Assembly: GCA_004377185.1 (NCBI GenBank)
Contig: SOIM01000036.1
Span: 75,890 to 112,302 of the forward strand
Length of the DNA: 36,413 bases
Reading direction: 5' to 3'
DNA from: Methanomassiliicoccales archaeon
GTDB lineage: Archaea; Thermoplasmatota; Thermoplasmata; RBG-16-68-12; SOIM01
Part shown: positions 15,674 through 23,572 of the stretch, piece after piece
Numbering within the stretch: position 1 is the first letter of the stretch
Layout of the letters: each line of letters starts with the position of its first letter
The notes under the pieces: generated by a model
The model's input: only the letters and a program-made list of their open reading frames with translations
Told to the model about the DNA's origin: nothing
Databases searched by the model: none
Position numbers and translations under genes: made by a program

Positions 15674-16354
15674 ATGATGAAGATCGGCCTGATATCCGAC
15701 ATCCATTCAAACGCACCCGCACTCCAAGAAGCTCTGTACCATCTCGAGGATGCCGGAGTTGACAAGATAATCCACGCAGGGGACACAATCGGCTATTACC
15801 CCTTCCCCAACGAAGTCATTCAAATGCTAGTTGACCACAAGGTGGAAGGCATCAAAGGCAACCACGAGATTATTCTCTTCACCGGGGACATCTCCCGGGC
15901 CAGTTCACCTGCCGAGCACGCAATTGAGTGGACGAAGAATGTGTTGTCCGATGACTCATGGGAGTATCTCAGAAGTCTGAGTGACAGTCTCAGGTTTGAG
16001 TTCGAAGATGTCTCGCTGGCGGTCTTCCACGGGAGCCCTGGGGATCCTTGGAGGTATGTTGAGGCCGTCTTTGCTACAAGCGACTTGCTGGAAGAGGTGG
16101 GCACAGATATCTTGGTTCTGGGACACACGCACAAACCGTTCGTAAGAGAACTAAAGGCGGGAATGATCGTCAATCCTGGAGCAGTAGGACAACCTCGCGA
16201 TGGGGACTGGAGGACAAGCCTGGCAATACTTGAACCTGAGAGAATGAAAGCAAAAATAGTCCGCCTTCCCTACGATTTTGAAATAGTGAGGTTGAAAGTC
16301 GAAGAGGTAGGATTCCCCGGAATTCTCGGAGACAGACTAGCGAGAGGGGTGTGA
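15674..16354 (+). CDS. YfcE/MJ0936-type metallophosphoesterase
   Basis: A 226-residue calcineurin-like phosphoesterase of the YfcE/MJ0936 group. Motifs in order are DIHSN (about 9-13), GDTIGYYPFPNEV (about 36-48), GNHE (about 62-65), HGSPGDPW (about 118-125) and GHTHKPF (about 149-155), followed by NPGAVGQPRDGD. The last segment is characteristic of this group. Biochemically, members hydrolyse phosphodiesters or cyclic nucleotides in vitro; the natural substrate is not settled. It is unrelated in sequence detail to the metallophosphoesterase at 13272. Its stop lies 3 bases from the stop of the coiled-coil protein on the other strand. Confidence 0.9.
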   Translation: MMKIGLISDIHSNAPALQEALYHLEDAGVDKIIHAGDTIGYYPFPNEVIQMLVDHKVEGIKGNHEIILFTGDISRASSPAEHAIEWTKNVLSDDSWEYLRSLSDSLRFEFEDVSLAVFHGSPGDPWRYVEAVFATSDLLEEVGTDILVLGHTHKPFVRELKAGMIVNPGAVGQPRDGDWRTSLAILEPERMKAKIVRLPYDFEIVRLKVEEVGFPGILGDRLARGV

Positions 16355-16357
16355 CCG

Positions 16358-19093
16358 TCAGCCGCAAGGTTTGCCCTGGTAGTTCCTCTGCTGAGTACTG
16401 AGACTTTCCAACCTGCTCCGCACCCACTCTATCGCCTCATTGGAGGGAAGTGCGATGTCGTGTGGATAGCCGATCTGGCTTCTCACCGGGGCTGTTTCCG
16501 AGACCTTCTTTCTCTCCTTCTGCCAGGTTCCCTCCCTGCAGACCATTATCTCCTGACATGTCACCGTGACCTGTATCGTTGGTATGGCCAATCCGCTCAT
16601 CTTGATATAACCCAAGAGCCCAGGTCTCTCACTTATCTTCCTAAGCGCGGCTCCACCCGCATCCATAATCGTGGCCCAGTAATCTAGAGGTATGCCAACC
16701 AGATCGCCGCCCGGAAGCTCTCCGATGACGTCCTTTATCCTCCCACAGATCTCTCCCACGTTCTTCAGATAGTCCGCGAACGCCTTCCCGGCTTCCCCGG
16801 CTGACTGGACTCCGTAGAAGTAGGGCATTGTGATCTCCCGAGTCGGGTCAAATAACTGGTATCGCATCGTGTATTCGTTCAGGACCCTTGTCTCTCCACC
16901 TCTGCATGGCTTCCCCAAGTTGCTCGGGTCCGGACGGAACAGGCTACCTGCTCCTGCTGCCGCCTGCACCGCTGACGCCGCGCTTCTGGAAGCTCTTCGT
17001 ATTACGTCATCATATTCTTCCAGTCCCTCGTCCATACCTTCTTCTTGCAGTTTCTTCTTGATTTTCTCTGCCTCTCCCTTCGCATCTTCCACTTTCTCTT
17101 TGGCGTCCTCCGTCTCCTTCTTGTGTTCTTCCAATTCGGACGCGCTGTCGGCGTTCTGTGCGTTCCTGGCCGCCTCCTCTGCCTCGGCAGCTGCTCTTTC
17201 CGCTTCCTCGGCCGCATCTCTCAGCCTCTCCAGGTTGCAGACCCTCCATTTCTCCCGGAAGGCCTCCGATTTCTCCTTCAGATTCCTTACTTCGTTCTTG
17301 AGGTTCTCATATTCTTGCTCTGCTGCGCTCGCCTGGTTTTCGGTCGCCGTTGCCTCTGCCTCGGCCTGCGTTGCCATTTGGTTGGCTGCAGCCGCCTGTG
17401 ATTCCAGCTGGGCCGTGTCCCTGTGCGAATCATCGTACTCGTCCTGCAGCTCGTCATAGGCCTCCCTGTTGTCCTTTACGAACTTGCTCAGGATCTCCCC
17501 GGAACTCTCGCCTCTGAAATAGACCTTGACCAGACCCTTGAAATAGCCTATGTGGTTGGGTTCACCTACCGCTGGGGTTCCTACCGAGATGCCATCCACG
17601 TAGATGCTCTTGGCGAAGAAATCGTGCATCTGTCGCTTTGCTCTCTCCAGCTTTACCCTGGCCTCGGCCACCGACTTGTCCGCGTCGTCTGCCTCTCTCC
17701 TTGCTTTGTCCGCTTTGCTTCTGGCTTCGTCCGCTACGTCTCTGAGGTTCCACGCTCTGCGCTGCGCGCCTTCCATCTCAGCCAGGGATCTCTCGTATTC
17801 CGCGACTATCGCCTTCCACTTCCTTCGGATCTCTTCGCACGGGTCCTTTCCTTCTGGAGGGACAGCCACCGGTGTTACTGGGACGACCTCCGAAGGTTTG
17901 GCTTTTGCCATTTCCTTTCCGAGATACGCCCATCCGACCGTGCCGCCTATCATAATGGCCGCGATGATTACGATTAGAACAAGGATGACCCAGGGATTCT
18001 TGAATATGTCCAAGAGACTTCCAGCGGGCTGGACCTCAAACGTTTGGATTGAGGAAGTAACCGGGGCCATTGTCGGACTGGAAACCTCGACTCTCGCTCC
18101 GTGGTCTCCTTCCTCTGATGTCCAAGTGCCCTCCACGATCTGGGTCTCGCCAGCAGGGATAGTCTCTGTCGTTTCGTACACGATTTCAGTGCCAACGTAG
18201 AAGGTGACCGTCACGTCAGATGCGTCCGCATCACCCGTGTTCTCAATGGTTGCGGTGATGGTTACTGTATCCCCCGCCTTCGGGTTGGGAGGACTGACGG
18301 TTATGGAAATGGACAGATCCGGTGCGGGTGGTTGGGGATGAAGGACGTCTATCGTAATTGCCTCTGTGTTGTTCAGGTTCCCCGCCAGGTCATACGCTAT
18401 GATCCTTATGGTGTGTGACCCGTTCAGAAGAGCGGAAGTGTCCACAACGGTCTCGTAATCGTTCCCGCCGGCATAATAGAAACGTTGATTGGGGCGTCCG
18501 TCGACCCTGTACCAGACGTTACCCCTGTCCGCGTTCATGTCTGTGACGGTCGCATTCAGAGTGTATGAGGCATCCACTGTTTCTGAAACACTGTTAATTG
18601 TCACTTGAGGAATGCTGAAATCTCCAATGACCTGAGTGAAGCCAGAGTCTTCCAGGCCGTCTATGTCAACGATTATTGTGGCCAATCCCCCGTCGGCAAG
18701 GTCTATTATGTCCGAGAGGTCTTCAGTGAAGGTCCCGCTGATGCCGCCATCGAACCTGATTGTGAAGTTGCCTGTATACTCTCCATCGTTTGGGATATCA
18801 CCCGGGCCAGTGCCATCATCAAATAGAATGATAGTGATCTGATCGAAAGGATCGCCCTCGTCAAAAACGGATACAGACACATTCCCGCCGCTTGAGACCC
18901 CGTCCGAAGCCAGAACGTATACCATCGCCCCGTCCCCGAACACGCTCACGGGTAGGATGAACTGAGTGGAATCATAAGTCTCGACAGCATCTAGTGCTGC
19001 TACCGTTCCGCTGGGAAGAATGCTCAAGAAGAGGAGAACCAGGGAGCCTGTCAGAAACACCGTTAGAGATTTGTGGTACCTATCCAAGCTCAC
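16358..19093 (-). CDS. Single-pass protein with extracellular CARDB domain and long cytoplasmic coiled coil
   Basis: A 911-residue protein from the GTG at 19093. A signal peptide covers about 1-34. The ectodomain has a region with the D-D-G/DGEY-x-G pattern of choice-of-anchor-like repeats (about 45-145), a bacterial-Ig-like segment (about 160-250) and a CARDB domain (about 258-338). A single transmembrane helix lies at about 367-392, followed by basic residues, which puts the C-terminus inside. The inner part contains Ala/Glu/Lys-rich coiled coils at about 418-490 and 540-700 around a short beta segment. A unique C-terminal domain of about 200 residues with several cysteines follows. I know no family for the inner half. 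The upstream ATG at 19141 would disrupt the signal peptide. Confidence 0.76.
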   Translation of the reverse strand: MSLDRYHKSLTVFLTGSLVLLFLSILPSGTVAALDAVETYDSTQFILPVSVFGDGAMVYVLASDGVSSGGNVSVSVFDEGDPFDQITIILFDDGTGPGDIPNDGEYTGNFTIRFDGGISGTFTEDLSDIIDLADGGLATIIVDIDGLEDSGFTQVIGDFSIPQVTINSVSETVDASYTLNATVTDMNADRGNVWYRVDGRPNQRFYYAGGNDYETVVDTSALLNGSHTIRIIAYDLAGNLNNTEAITIDVLHPQPPAPDLSISITVSPPNPKAGDTVTITATIENTGDADASDVTVTFYVGTEIVYETTETIPAGETQIVEGTWTSEEGDHGARVEVSSPTMAPVTSSIQTFEVQPAGSLLDIFKNPWVILVLIVIIAAIMIGGTVGWAYLGKEMAKAKPSEVVPVTPVAVPPEGKDPCEEIRRKWKAIVAEYERSLAEMEGAQRRAWNLRDVADEARSKADKARREADDADKSVAEARVKLERAKRQMHDFFAKSIYVDGISVGTPAVGEPNHIGYFKGLVKVYFRGESSGEILSKFVKDNREAYDELQDEYDDSHRDTAQLESQAAAANQMATQAEAEATATENQASAAEQEYENLKNEVRNLKEKSEAFREKWRVCNLERLRDAAEEAERAAAEAEEAARNAQNADSASELEEHKKETEDAKEKVEDAKGEAEKIKKKLQEEGMDEGLEEYDDVIRRASRSAASAVQAAAGAGSLFRPDPSNLGKPCRGGETRVLNEYTMRYQLFDPTREITMPYFYGVQSAGEAGKAFADYLKNVGEICGRIKDVIGELPGGDLVGIPLDYWATIMDAGGAALRKISERPGLLGYIKMSGLAIPTIQVTVTCQEIMVCREGTWQKERKKVSETAPVRSQIGYPHDIALPSNEAIEWVRSRLESLSTQQRNYQGKPCG

Positions 19094-19273
19094 GGTCAAC
19101 CACCAATGGGTAATTAGAATCCAATTCGCAATGATAAACATATCTGTTTCGTTCTGTCCAAATGGTGGAATCCGAATGAAAAAGAATAGATATCTGGCGG
19201 GTTATGGGTAGGGGCGCCAAGAAAGCCGTTCGCTGAAGAGTCGAATCCAAGTGAAACCAGGATGTGATTCTAC

Positions 19274-20296
19274 ATGGATGATAGAGCAATAGTGACTGAG
19301 AACCTTACTAAGAAGTTCAAGGACCTGGTCGCCGTCGATCACGTGAACTTCGATGTGAAGAAGGGTGAGATATTCGGTCTACTGGGCCCGAATGGGGCGG
19401 GAAAGACGACCGTGATAAGAATGCTTTGCACGCTCACTTACCCGACGGAGGGCACTGCCAGCGTGGCCGGGTATGACATAGTGAAAGAAGACGGGAAGGT
19501 CAGGGAGCACATAGGTCTGGTCTCCGAGAAGATGATTATGTACGACAGGCTGACCGCCTACGAGAACCTGAAGTTCTTCGGGAAGTTGTGCAACGTACCC
19601 AAAGGAACCTTGGAGAAGAGGATAGACGAGTTGCTGAGACTTGTTCATATGGAGAAATGGGCAAAGAGCCAGATAGGTACTTTCTCCACAGGGATGAAAC
19701 AGAGGATCAACGTCATAAGGGCGCTCCTGAACGTTCCGGAGATATTGTTCATGGACGAGCCGACTTTGGGACTTGATCCTCAATCGACCAGCGAGATAAG
19801 GGAGTTCATAAAGAAGCTGAACGTCGAGGACAAGGCCACAATCGTTCTGACCACCCATCAGATGATAGAGGCGGATATGCTCTGCGATCGCGTGGGGATA
19901 ATCGACAGGGGCAAGATTGTCGCACTGGACACTCCTCTGAACCTGAAGAAGATTGTTGCTGGAGCGGAAAAGACCAGTGTTGATATGAACGTACCCAACC
20001 TGACGAATGAGATGGTGGGTACACTGAAGGGCCTGCCCGGAATTGTGTCTGTGGTAAGGGAGAAAGAGACCCACCTCTTGATCAGGGCGAGAGGAGAGGA
20101 TGCCTTTGACAAGATAATCGATTCAATCAGACAGAGCGGTGGAAAGATAGCTTCAATCAAGAGCCAGGAGCCTTCTCTGGAGGACGTGTTCCTTCATATC
20201 ACTGGCAAGGAGATGAGAGCGGAAGTTAGGAGCAAGGTCAAGACATACGAAGTGGGCAAGCACGGACCCATGCAGCCCAAGTCGAGGGTGAGGTGA
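19274..20296 (+). CDS. ABC-2 type transporter ATP-binding protein
   Basis: A 340-residue ATPase of the drug/lipid exporter class (DrrA/CcmA-like). Visible motifs are Walker A GPNGAGKTT (about 39-47), the ABC signature FSTGMKQR (about 140-147), Walker B ILFMDEPTLGLD (about 158-169) and the H-loop TTH (about 195-197). About 110 residues follow the ATPase core, as is usual for this class. The gene is 4 bases ahead of its permease, so the two form an export system. The ATG follows AGGATGTG. The cargo is unknown. Divergent from the coiled-coil protein; no functional link is proven. Confidence 0.94.
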   Translation: MDDRAIVTENLTKKFKDLVAVDHVNFDVKKGEIFGLLGPNGAGKTTVIRMLCTLTYPTEGTASVAGYDIVKEDGKVREHIGLVSEKMIMYDRLTAYENLKFFGKLCNVPKGTLEKRIDELLRLVHMEKWAKSQIGTFSTGMKQRINVIRALLNVPEILFMDEPTLGLDPQSTSEIREFIKKLNVEDKATIVLTTHQMIEADMLCDRVGIIDRGKIVALDTPLNLKKIVAGAEKTSVDMNVPNLTNEMVGTLKGLPGIVSVVREKETHLLIRARGEDAFDKIIDSIRQSGGKIASIKSQEPSLEDVFLHITGKEMRAEVRSKVKTYEVGKHGPMQPKSRVR

Positions 20297-20300
20297 GGAA

Positions 20301-21479
20301 ATGGGAGTCGGAGATACCCTAAGGCACAGTTTCTGGATAGCCTGGAAGGATTTGCTGGACCTCTGGAGAAACCGGATGGCAGTGGTAATGCTTGTTCTGA
20401 TGCCCCTGTTCATGATGGTTATGGTCGGATTCATCTTCCCGACTCAGGGCTCGCTGGATTATGCCCCCATCGGTGTGGCGAATGATGATGAGGGAACTGT
20501 GGGTGATGCATTTGTGCAGCAGCTGACCCTGTTCGGTGACCAAACTGGGATGATGGATATTGAAGATCGTGCTGGATTCGAGGATATCAAGGCGGGAATA
20601 CTGGAAGGAGAGTTGTTCGGTGGGATTATAATACCATCAAATTTTTCGTCCAATTTAGAGAGTGGCACTCAAGGAATAATAGAGATTGTGTCAGACCAAT
20701 CCAATCCTCAGATCTCGCTAATGCTACAAGGGGTCCTGACGAGTGTCATTGAGGAGATGGGGACATTGAATGCGACATTTGTGGTGAGTGATCGCTTCGA
20801 GGTGCCCCTTGACGAGGCACAGGCGATTGTGAAACCCTACACTGTCCAAACAAGGGGTATTGTTCCGGGAGAGACCAGCTACTTTGATTTCATTGCCCCC
20901 GGGATCATGGCGATGACCGTGATGATGTCCGTAATGACCGGTCTGCCGCACGCCATTTCTCACGAAAAGGAATTCGGGACCTTGGACGGGATGATGGTCT
21001 CACCCATAAACAGGCTGGCGATCATACTTGGCAAGACGATTGCCCAGACTTCAAGAGGACTGATTCAAGGATTGCTTATTCTTGTCCTTGCGATAGCGAT
21101 CTTCGGGGTCACCATTCAAGGGAGCATACTTCTGCTCCTCTTCCTGCTTGTCCTGGGCGTGTTCAGCTTTGTGGGATTGGGAATTGTGATAACCTCCTTT
21201 GCCAAGGACGAACAGACCGCCACCATGGTGATGATGACACTCATGTTCCCGATGATGTTCCTCAGCGGCGTTTTCTTCCCGATCCAGCAGATGCCTGAGT
21301 TCATGCAGTACATCGCGTGGGCGCTTCCGTTGACGTATGCCACCAGTGCACTGAGGAAAGTGATGGTCCTGGGCGCGGACATTCAATCCATATCTACGGA
21401 GATCATCGTCTTGATAATCTTCGGTGCGGTTTTGCTGGCGATAGCCGTTCCCATGTTCAAGAGTGCGATGAAGAGATGA
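20301..21479 (+). CDS. ABC-2 family permease
   Basis: A 392-residue membrane component partnered with the ATPase just upstream. It has one N-terminal transmembrane helix (about 27-46), a large extracytoplasmic domain of about 150 residues, and five C-terminal helices from about 200 to 390. The conserved GLPHAISHEKEFGTLDGM segment precedes helix 3, and MLGVFFPIQQMPEFMQ-like residues mark the ABC-2 signature near 320. The architecture matches drug, antibiotic or polysaccharide exporters of the YhgE/NatB-like type with an extracellular insert. The substrate cannot be predicted. The ATG has a GAGGTGAGGAA leader. Confidence 0.93.
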   Translation: MGVGDTLRHSFWIAWKDLLDLWRNRMAVVMLVLMPLFMMVMVGFIFPTQGSLDYAPIGVANDDEGTVGDAFVQQLTLFGDQTGMMDIEDRAGFEDIKAGILEGELFGGIIIPSNFSSNLESGTQGIIEIVSDQSNPQISLMLQGVLTSVIEEMGTLNATFVVSDRFEVPLDEAQAIVKPYTVQTRGIVPGETSYFDFIAPGIMAMTVMMSVMTGLPHAISHEKEFGTLDGMMVSPINRLAIILGKTIAQTSRGLIQGLLILVLAIAIFGVTIQGSILLLLFLLVLGVFSFVGLGIVITSFAKDEQTATMVMMTLMFPMMFLSGVFFPIQQMPEFMQYIAWALPLTYATSALRKVMVLGADIQSISTEIIVLIIFGAVLLAIAVPMFKSAMKR

Positions 21480-21501
21480 TGGATTCGGATGGTCAACAAT
21501 G

Positions 21502-21509
21502 TATAAATA
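21502..21509 (+). promoter_or_regulatory. Putative TATA box of the tandem thioredoxin-fold gene
   Basis: TATAAATA predicts initiation near 21529-21531. That is downstream of the first in-frame ATG (21522) and just before the Shine-Dalgarno AAGGAGGG at 21531-21538. It therefore argues for translation from the TTG at 21546. Confidence 0.6.
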
Positions 21510-21545
21510 GCCCAACATCAGATGTCGATTAAGGAGGGACAGTCA

Positions 21546-22613
21546 TTGAAAGCTGGAAAAACACTCCCACTCATGCTGGTTGCCTTTTGTGTCATGCTCT
21601 CCTTCTCTTTGAACGTTACCTCCGAAAGACTGTTGGCCGTTGATTTCACGCTCGAGGACATAGAAGGGGGGACATTCACACTCTCGGACCATACAGGAAA
21701 GGTTGTTCTTATAGATTTTACAGCCACTACGTGCGTCCATTGTGTCAGTATTCAGGCGGAATTGAAAGTACTTCGAGAGAATTTCGGAGAGGAAGAACTA
21801 GTGATGACAACGATAGGCGTGTCAGAGGCCGATACTGTCGAAGACATTAGGAACTTCAAACTGCAACATGGAGGAGACTGGACGTATGCCAAAGACACTC
21901 AAGATCTCGGGACGATCTATGACATTCGCTACACACCTATCGAGTATATCATAGATGTCAATGGTTACATTTACTCCGTTCGAATAGGCAATAGAAGTTG
22001 GGAAGAATTGGCTGCTGACATTGAAGCCGCAAAGATAGGTTATGACCCGCCTGTAGACCCTCCTCCGGCCAATGGCGAGTTAGCTCCAGACTTCTCTCTC
22101 ACTGACATCGACAGTGTCAACTTCGCTCTCTCTGACCAAAGAGGCAAGGTGGTTCTGATTGATCTCTTTGCATCAGATGCCTACTACTCTGGCAAAATGC
22201 AGGAGGAATTCAGGCTCATCAGGGAGAACTTCACTGAAGAGGAGCTTGTGATAATATCGATTGCAGTCGGGGACCATACCATTGAGGAAATCAGGGACTT
22301 CAAGTCGACTCATGGAGGAGACTGGATCTATGCAGAGGACACTCAAGATGTCTGGATTTCTTACGGCGTTATCTCAGTTCCCACCGGCTACGTTGTTGAT
22401 GTTGATGGATACGTTCATTCCCACAAGGTGAACTATGAGGAGTGGGATGACTTGGCTGATGATATTGAGACTGCAAAAGCGGGGACAGAACCGCCTGTGA
22501 TCCCGGATTCTCCAACACTTCCGCTTGTTCCAATATTGATCGGCATCTCTGTTGCTGTCGCAGTTGCCATATCCCTTCTGCTGGTTCTGATTCGAAGGAG
22601 GAAAGGACGGTAG
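21546..22613 (+). CDS. Membrane-anchored tandem TlpA/thioredoxin-fold protein, second copy lacking cysteines
   Basis: A 355-residue protein with a signal peptide (about 1-26), two thioredoxin-fold domains (about 30-165 and 178-325) and a C-terminal helix ending in RRRKGR, which anchors it with both domains outside. Domain 1 keeps C63-V-H-C66 and the cis-proline in YTPIEY. Domain 2 aligns closely but has Y213-Y-S-G216 at the active site; its proline segment (VPTGYV) is kept. The copies share phrases such as GKVVLID and HGGDW, so this is an internal duplication. Domain 1 probably catalyses extracytoplasmic thiol-disulfide exchange, and domain 2 may bind partners (inference). TTG at 21546 has GGAGGG 8 bases before it and fits the TATA spacing. 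Confidence 0.84.
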   Translation: MKAGKTLPLMLVAFCVMLSFSLNVTSERLLAVDFTLEDIEGGTFTLSDHTGKVVLIDFTATTCVHCVSIQAELKVLRENFGEEELVMTTIGVSEADTVEDIRNFKLQHGGDWTYAKDTQDLGTIYDIRYTPIEYIIDVNGYIYSVRIGNRSWEELAADIEAAKIGYDPPVDPPPANGELAPDFSLTDIDSVNFALSDQRGKVVLIDLFASDAYYSGKMQEEFRLIRENFTEEELVIISIAVGDHTIEEIRDFKSTHGGDWIYAEDTQDVWISYGVISVPTGYVVDVDGYVHSHKVNYEEWDDLADDIETAKAGTEPPVIPDSPTLPLVPILIGISVAVAVAISLLLVLIRRRKGR

Positions 22614-22681
22614 GGCCTTTCTGTCAAAAATTGTGAGACAATTGGATGTCTTCGGCCTGGGTGGATGGCAGGAGTTGATTA

Positions 22682-23465
22682 CTATTCGCTGTGCTTCAGC
22701 GCGACACACAGTATTCTGAAGGATGTTTTCTCAGGAGGACTCAAAGAACTGACCGAAGCCCCTTCCTCTATGAGTCTGTCCCTGTTATAGCTGACATTCA
22801 CTTCAAATCCCGCCTCTTTGAGCAAATCATCTAGCTGTCCCGCCTCATAGACACGTGCTGACATCTTGACAACGAAATTGTCTAAAACTTCTTTCCCTCT
22901 CAGAACCACAAATTCGAGAACCATGCTGATTAGGTTGGTCTCACGGTCAAACGAAGACTTGTCAAGCCTGATTACTTCCATGTCTTCATACTTCTTCCTG
23001 AACCATCCTGTGTGTCCGGGCCTTGTACCGCCGATTGCCCAGTAATCGACTATGAATGGTCTGCCCGGAAGCAACACCGATGAAATCCCTGTCAGGGTCT
23101 TCTTCATGTCAGTAAGTTCCGTTATGCCCAAATCCTCCGAACATGCATATGACTGCGTCGTACTGATCAGGGAGATCGATATTCCTCATGTCCTGCAGCA
23201 GGAACTCGACCGGGAGGGTGCCAGCCTTTTCGATTGCGATGTCCAGCATATCCTTCGAGATGTCTGTCCCTGTGACCTGATATCCCATTTTGGCAAGACG
23301 AATGGCATGGCTTCCCGTTCCGCATCCCAGATCAAGGACTCTTCCACCTTCTGGCACACCATACTTCTGGAATAGCTCCTTCAGCAAGTTGCATTCCGCA
23401 TCATAGTCTAGTTCACCCTCGTACATCAGGTCGTAGTAGCGGGCCCATTTATCATAGTCTTGCAT
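22682..23465 (-). pseudogene. Class I SAM-dependent methyltransferase interrupted by a frameshift
   Basis: Two overlapping frames together make one methyltransferase of about 260 residues. The 5' part (23465 to 23109) carries YDKWARYYDLMY and the SAM-binding motif LDLGCGTGSHA, followed by TGTDIS and the motif-IV segment YDAVICMFGG. It then ends early. The 3' part (from about 23124 to 22682) resumes with a TELTDMKKTL segment and LLPGRPFIVDYW, the normal continuation. The shift lies near 23120-23130, where one surplus base, or two missing ones, changes frame. No slippery heptamer is visible, so a real mutation or an assembly error is likelier than programmed shifting. If corrected, the gene would be intact. 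The substrate is unknown. Confidence 0.78.
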
Positions 23466-23488
23466 GTGCTTGATGAATCAGGATATTC

Positions 23489-23497
23489 GCTTATTAC
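23489..23497 (-). promoter_or_regulatory. Putative TATA box of the methyltransferase gene
   Basis: The minus-strand GTAATAAGC is centred about 28 bases before the ATG at 23465, matching leaderless initiation. A recognisable promoter on a frameshifted gene favours a recent mutation or a sequence error over an old relic. Confidence 0.35.
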
Positions 23498-23572
23498 GCT
23501 TTTCATTGTAGACTGAAAAAGGAGCTCTCCATCGTTTTTCCATTGCCCATTGTTTTCAGTCCAGCATATTTT

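Noticed and set aside
16830-17459. 209-codon plus-strand frame rich in Ser and Ala
   Set aside because: It is the antisense of the Ala/Glu/Lys-rich coiled coil, whose codon use naturally avoids stops on the other strand. No start signal precedes it.
19379-20074. 231-codon minus-strand frame
   Set aside because: It is antisense to the ABC ATPase, which has all its motifs; no family resemblance in the antisense product.
23115-23131. Programmed frameshifting in the methyltransferase
   Set aside because: No slippery heptamer is seen at the junction and such recoding is not known for this family; mutation or sequence error is simpler.
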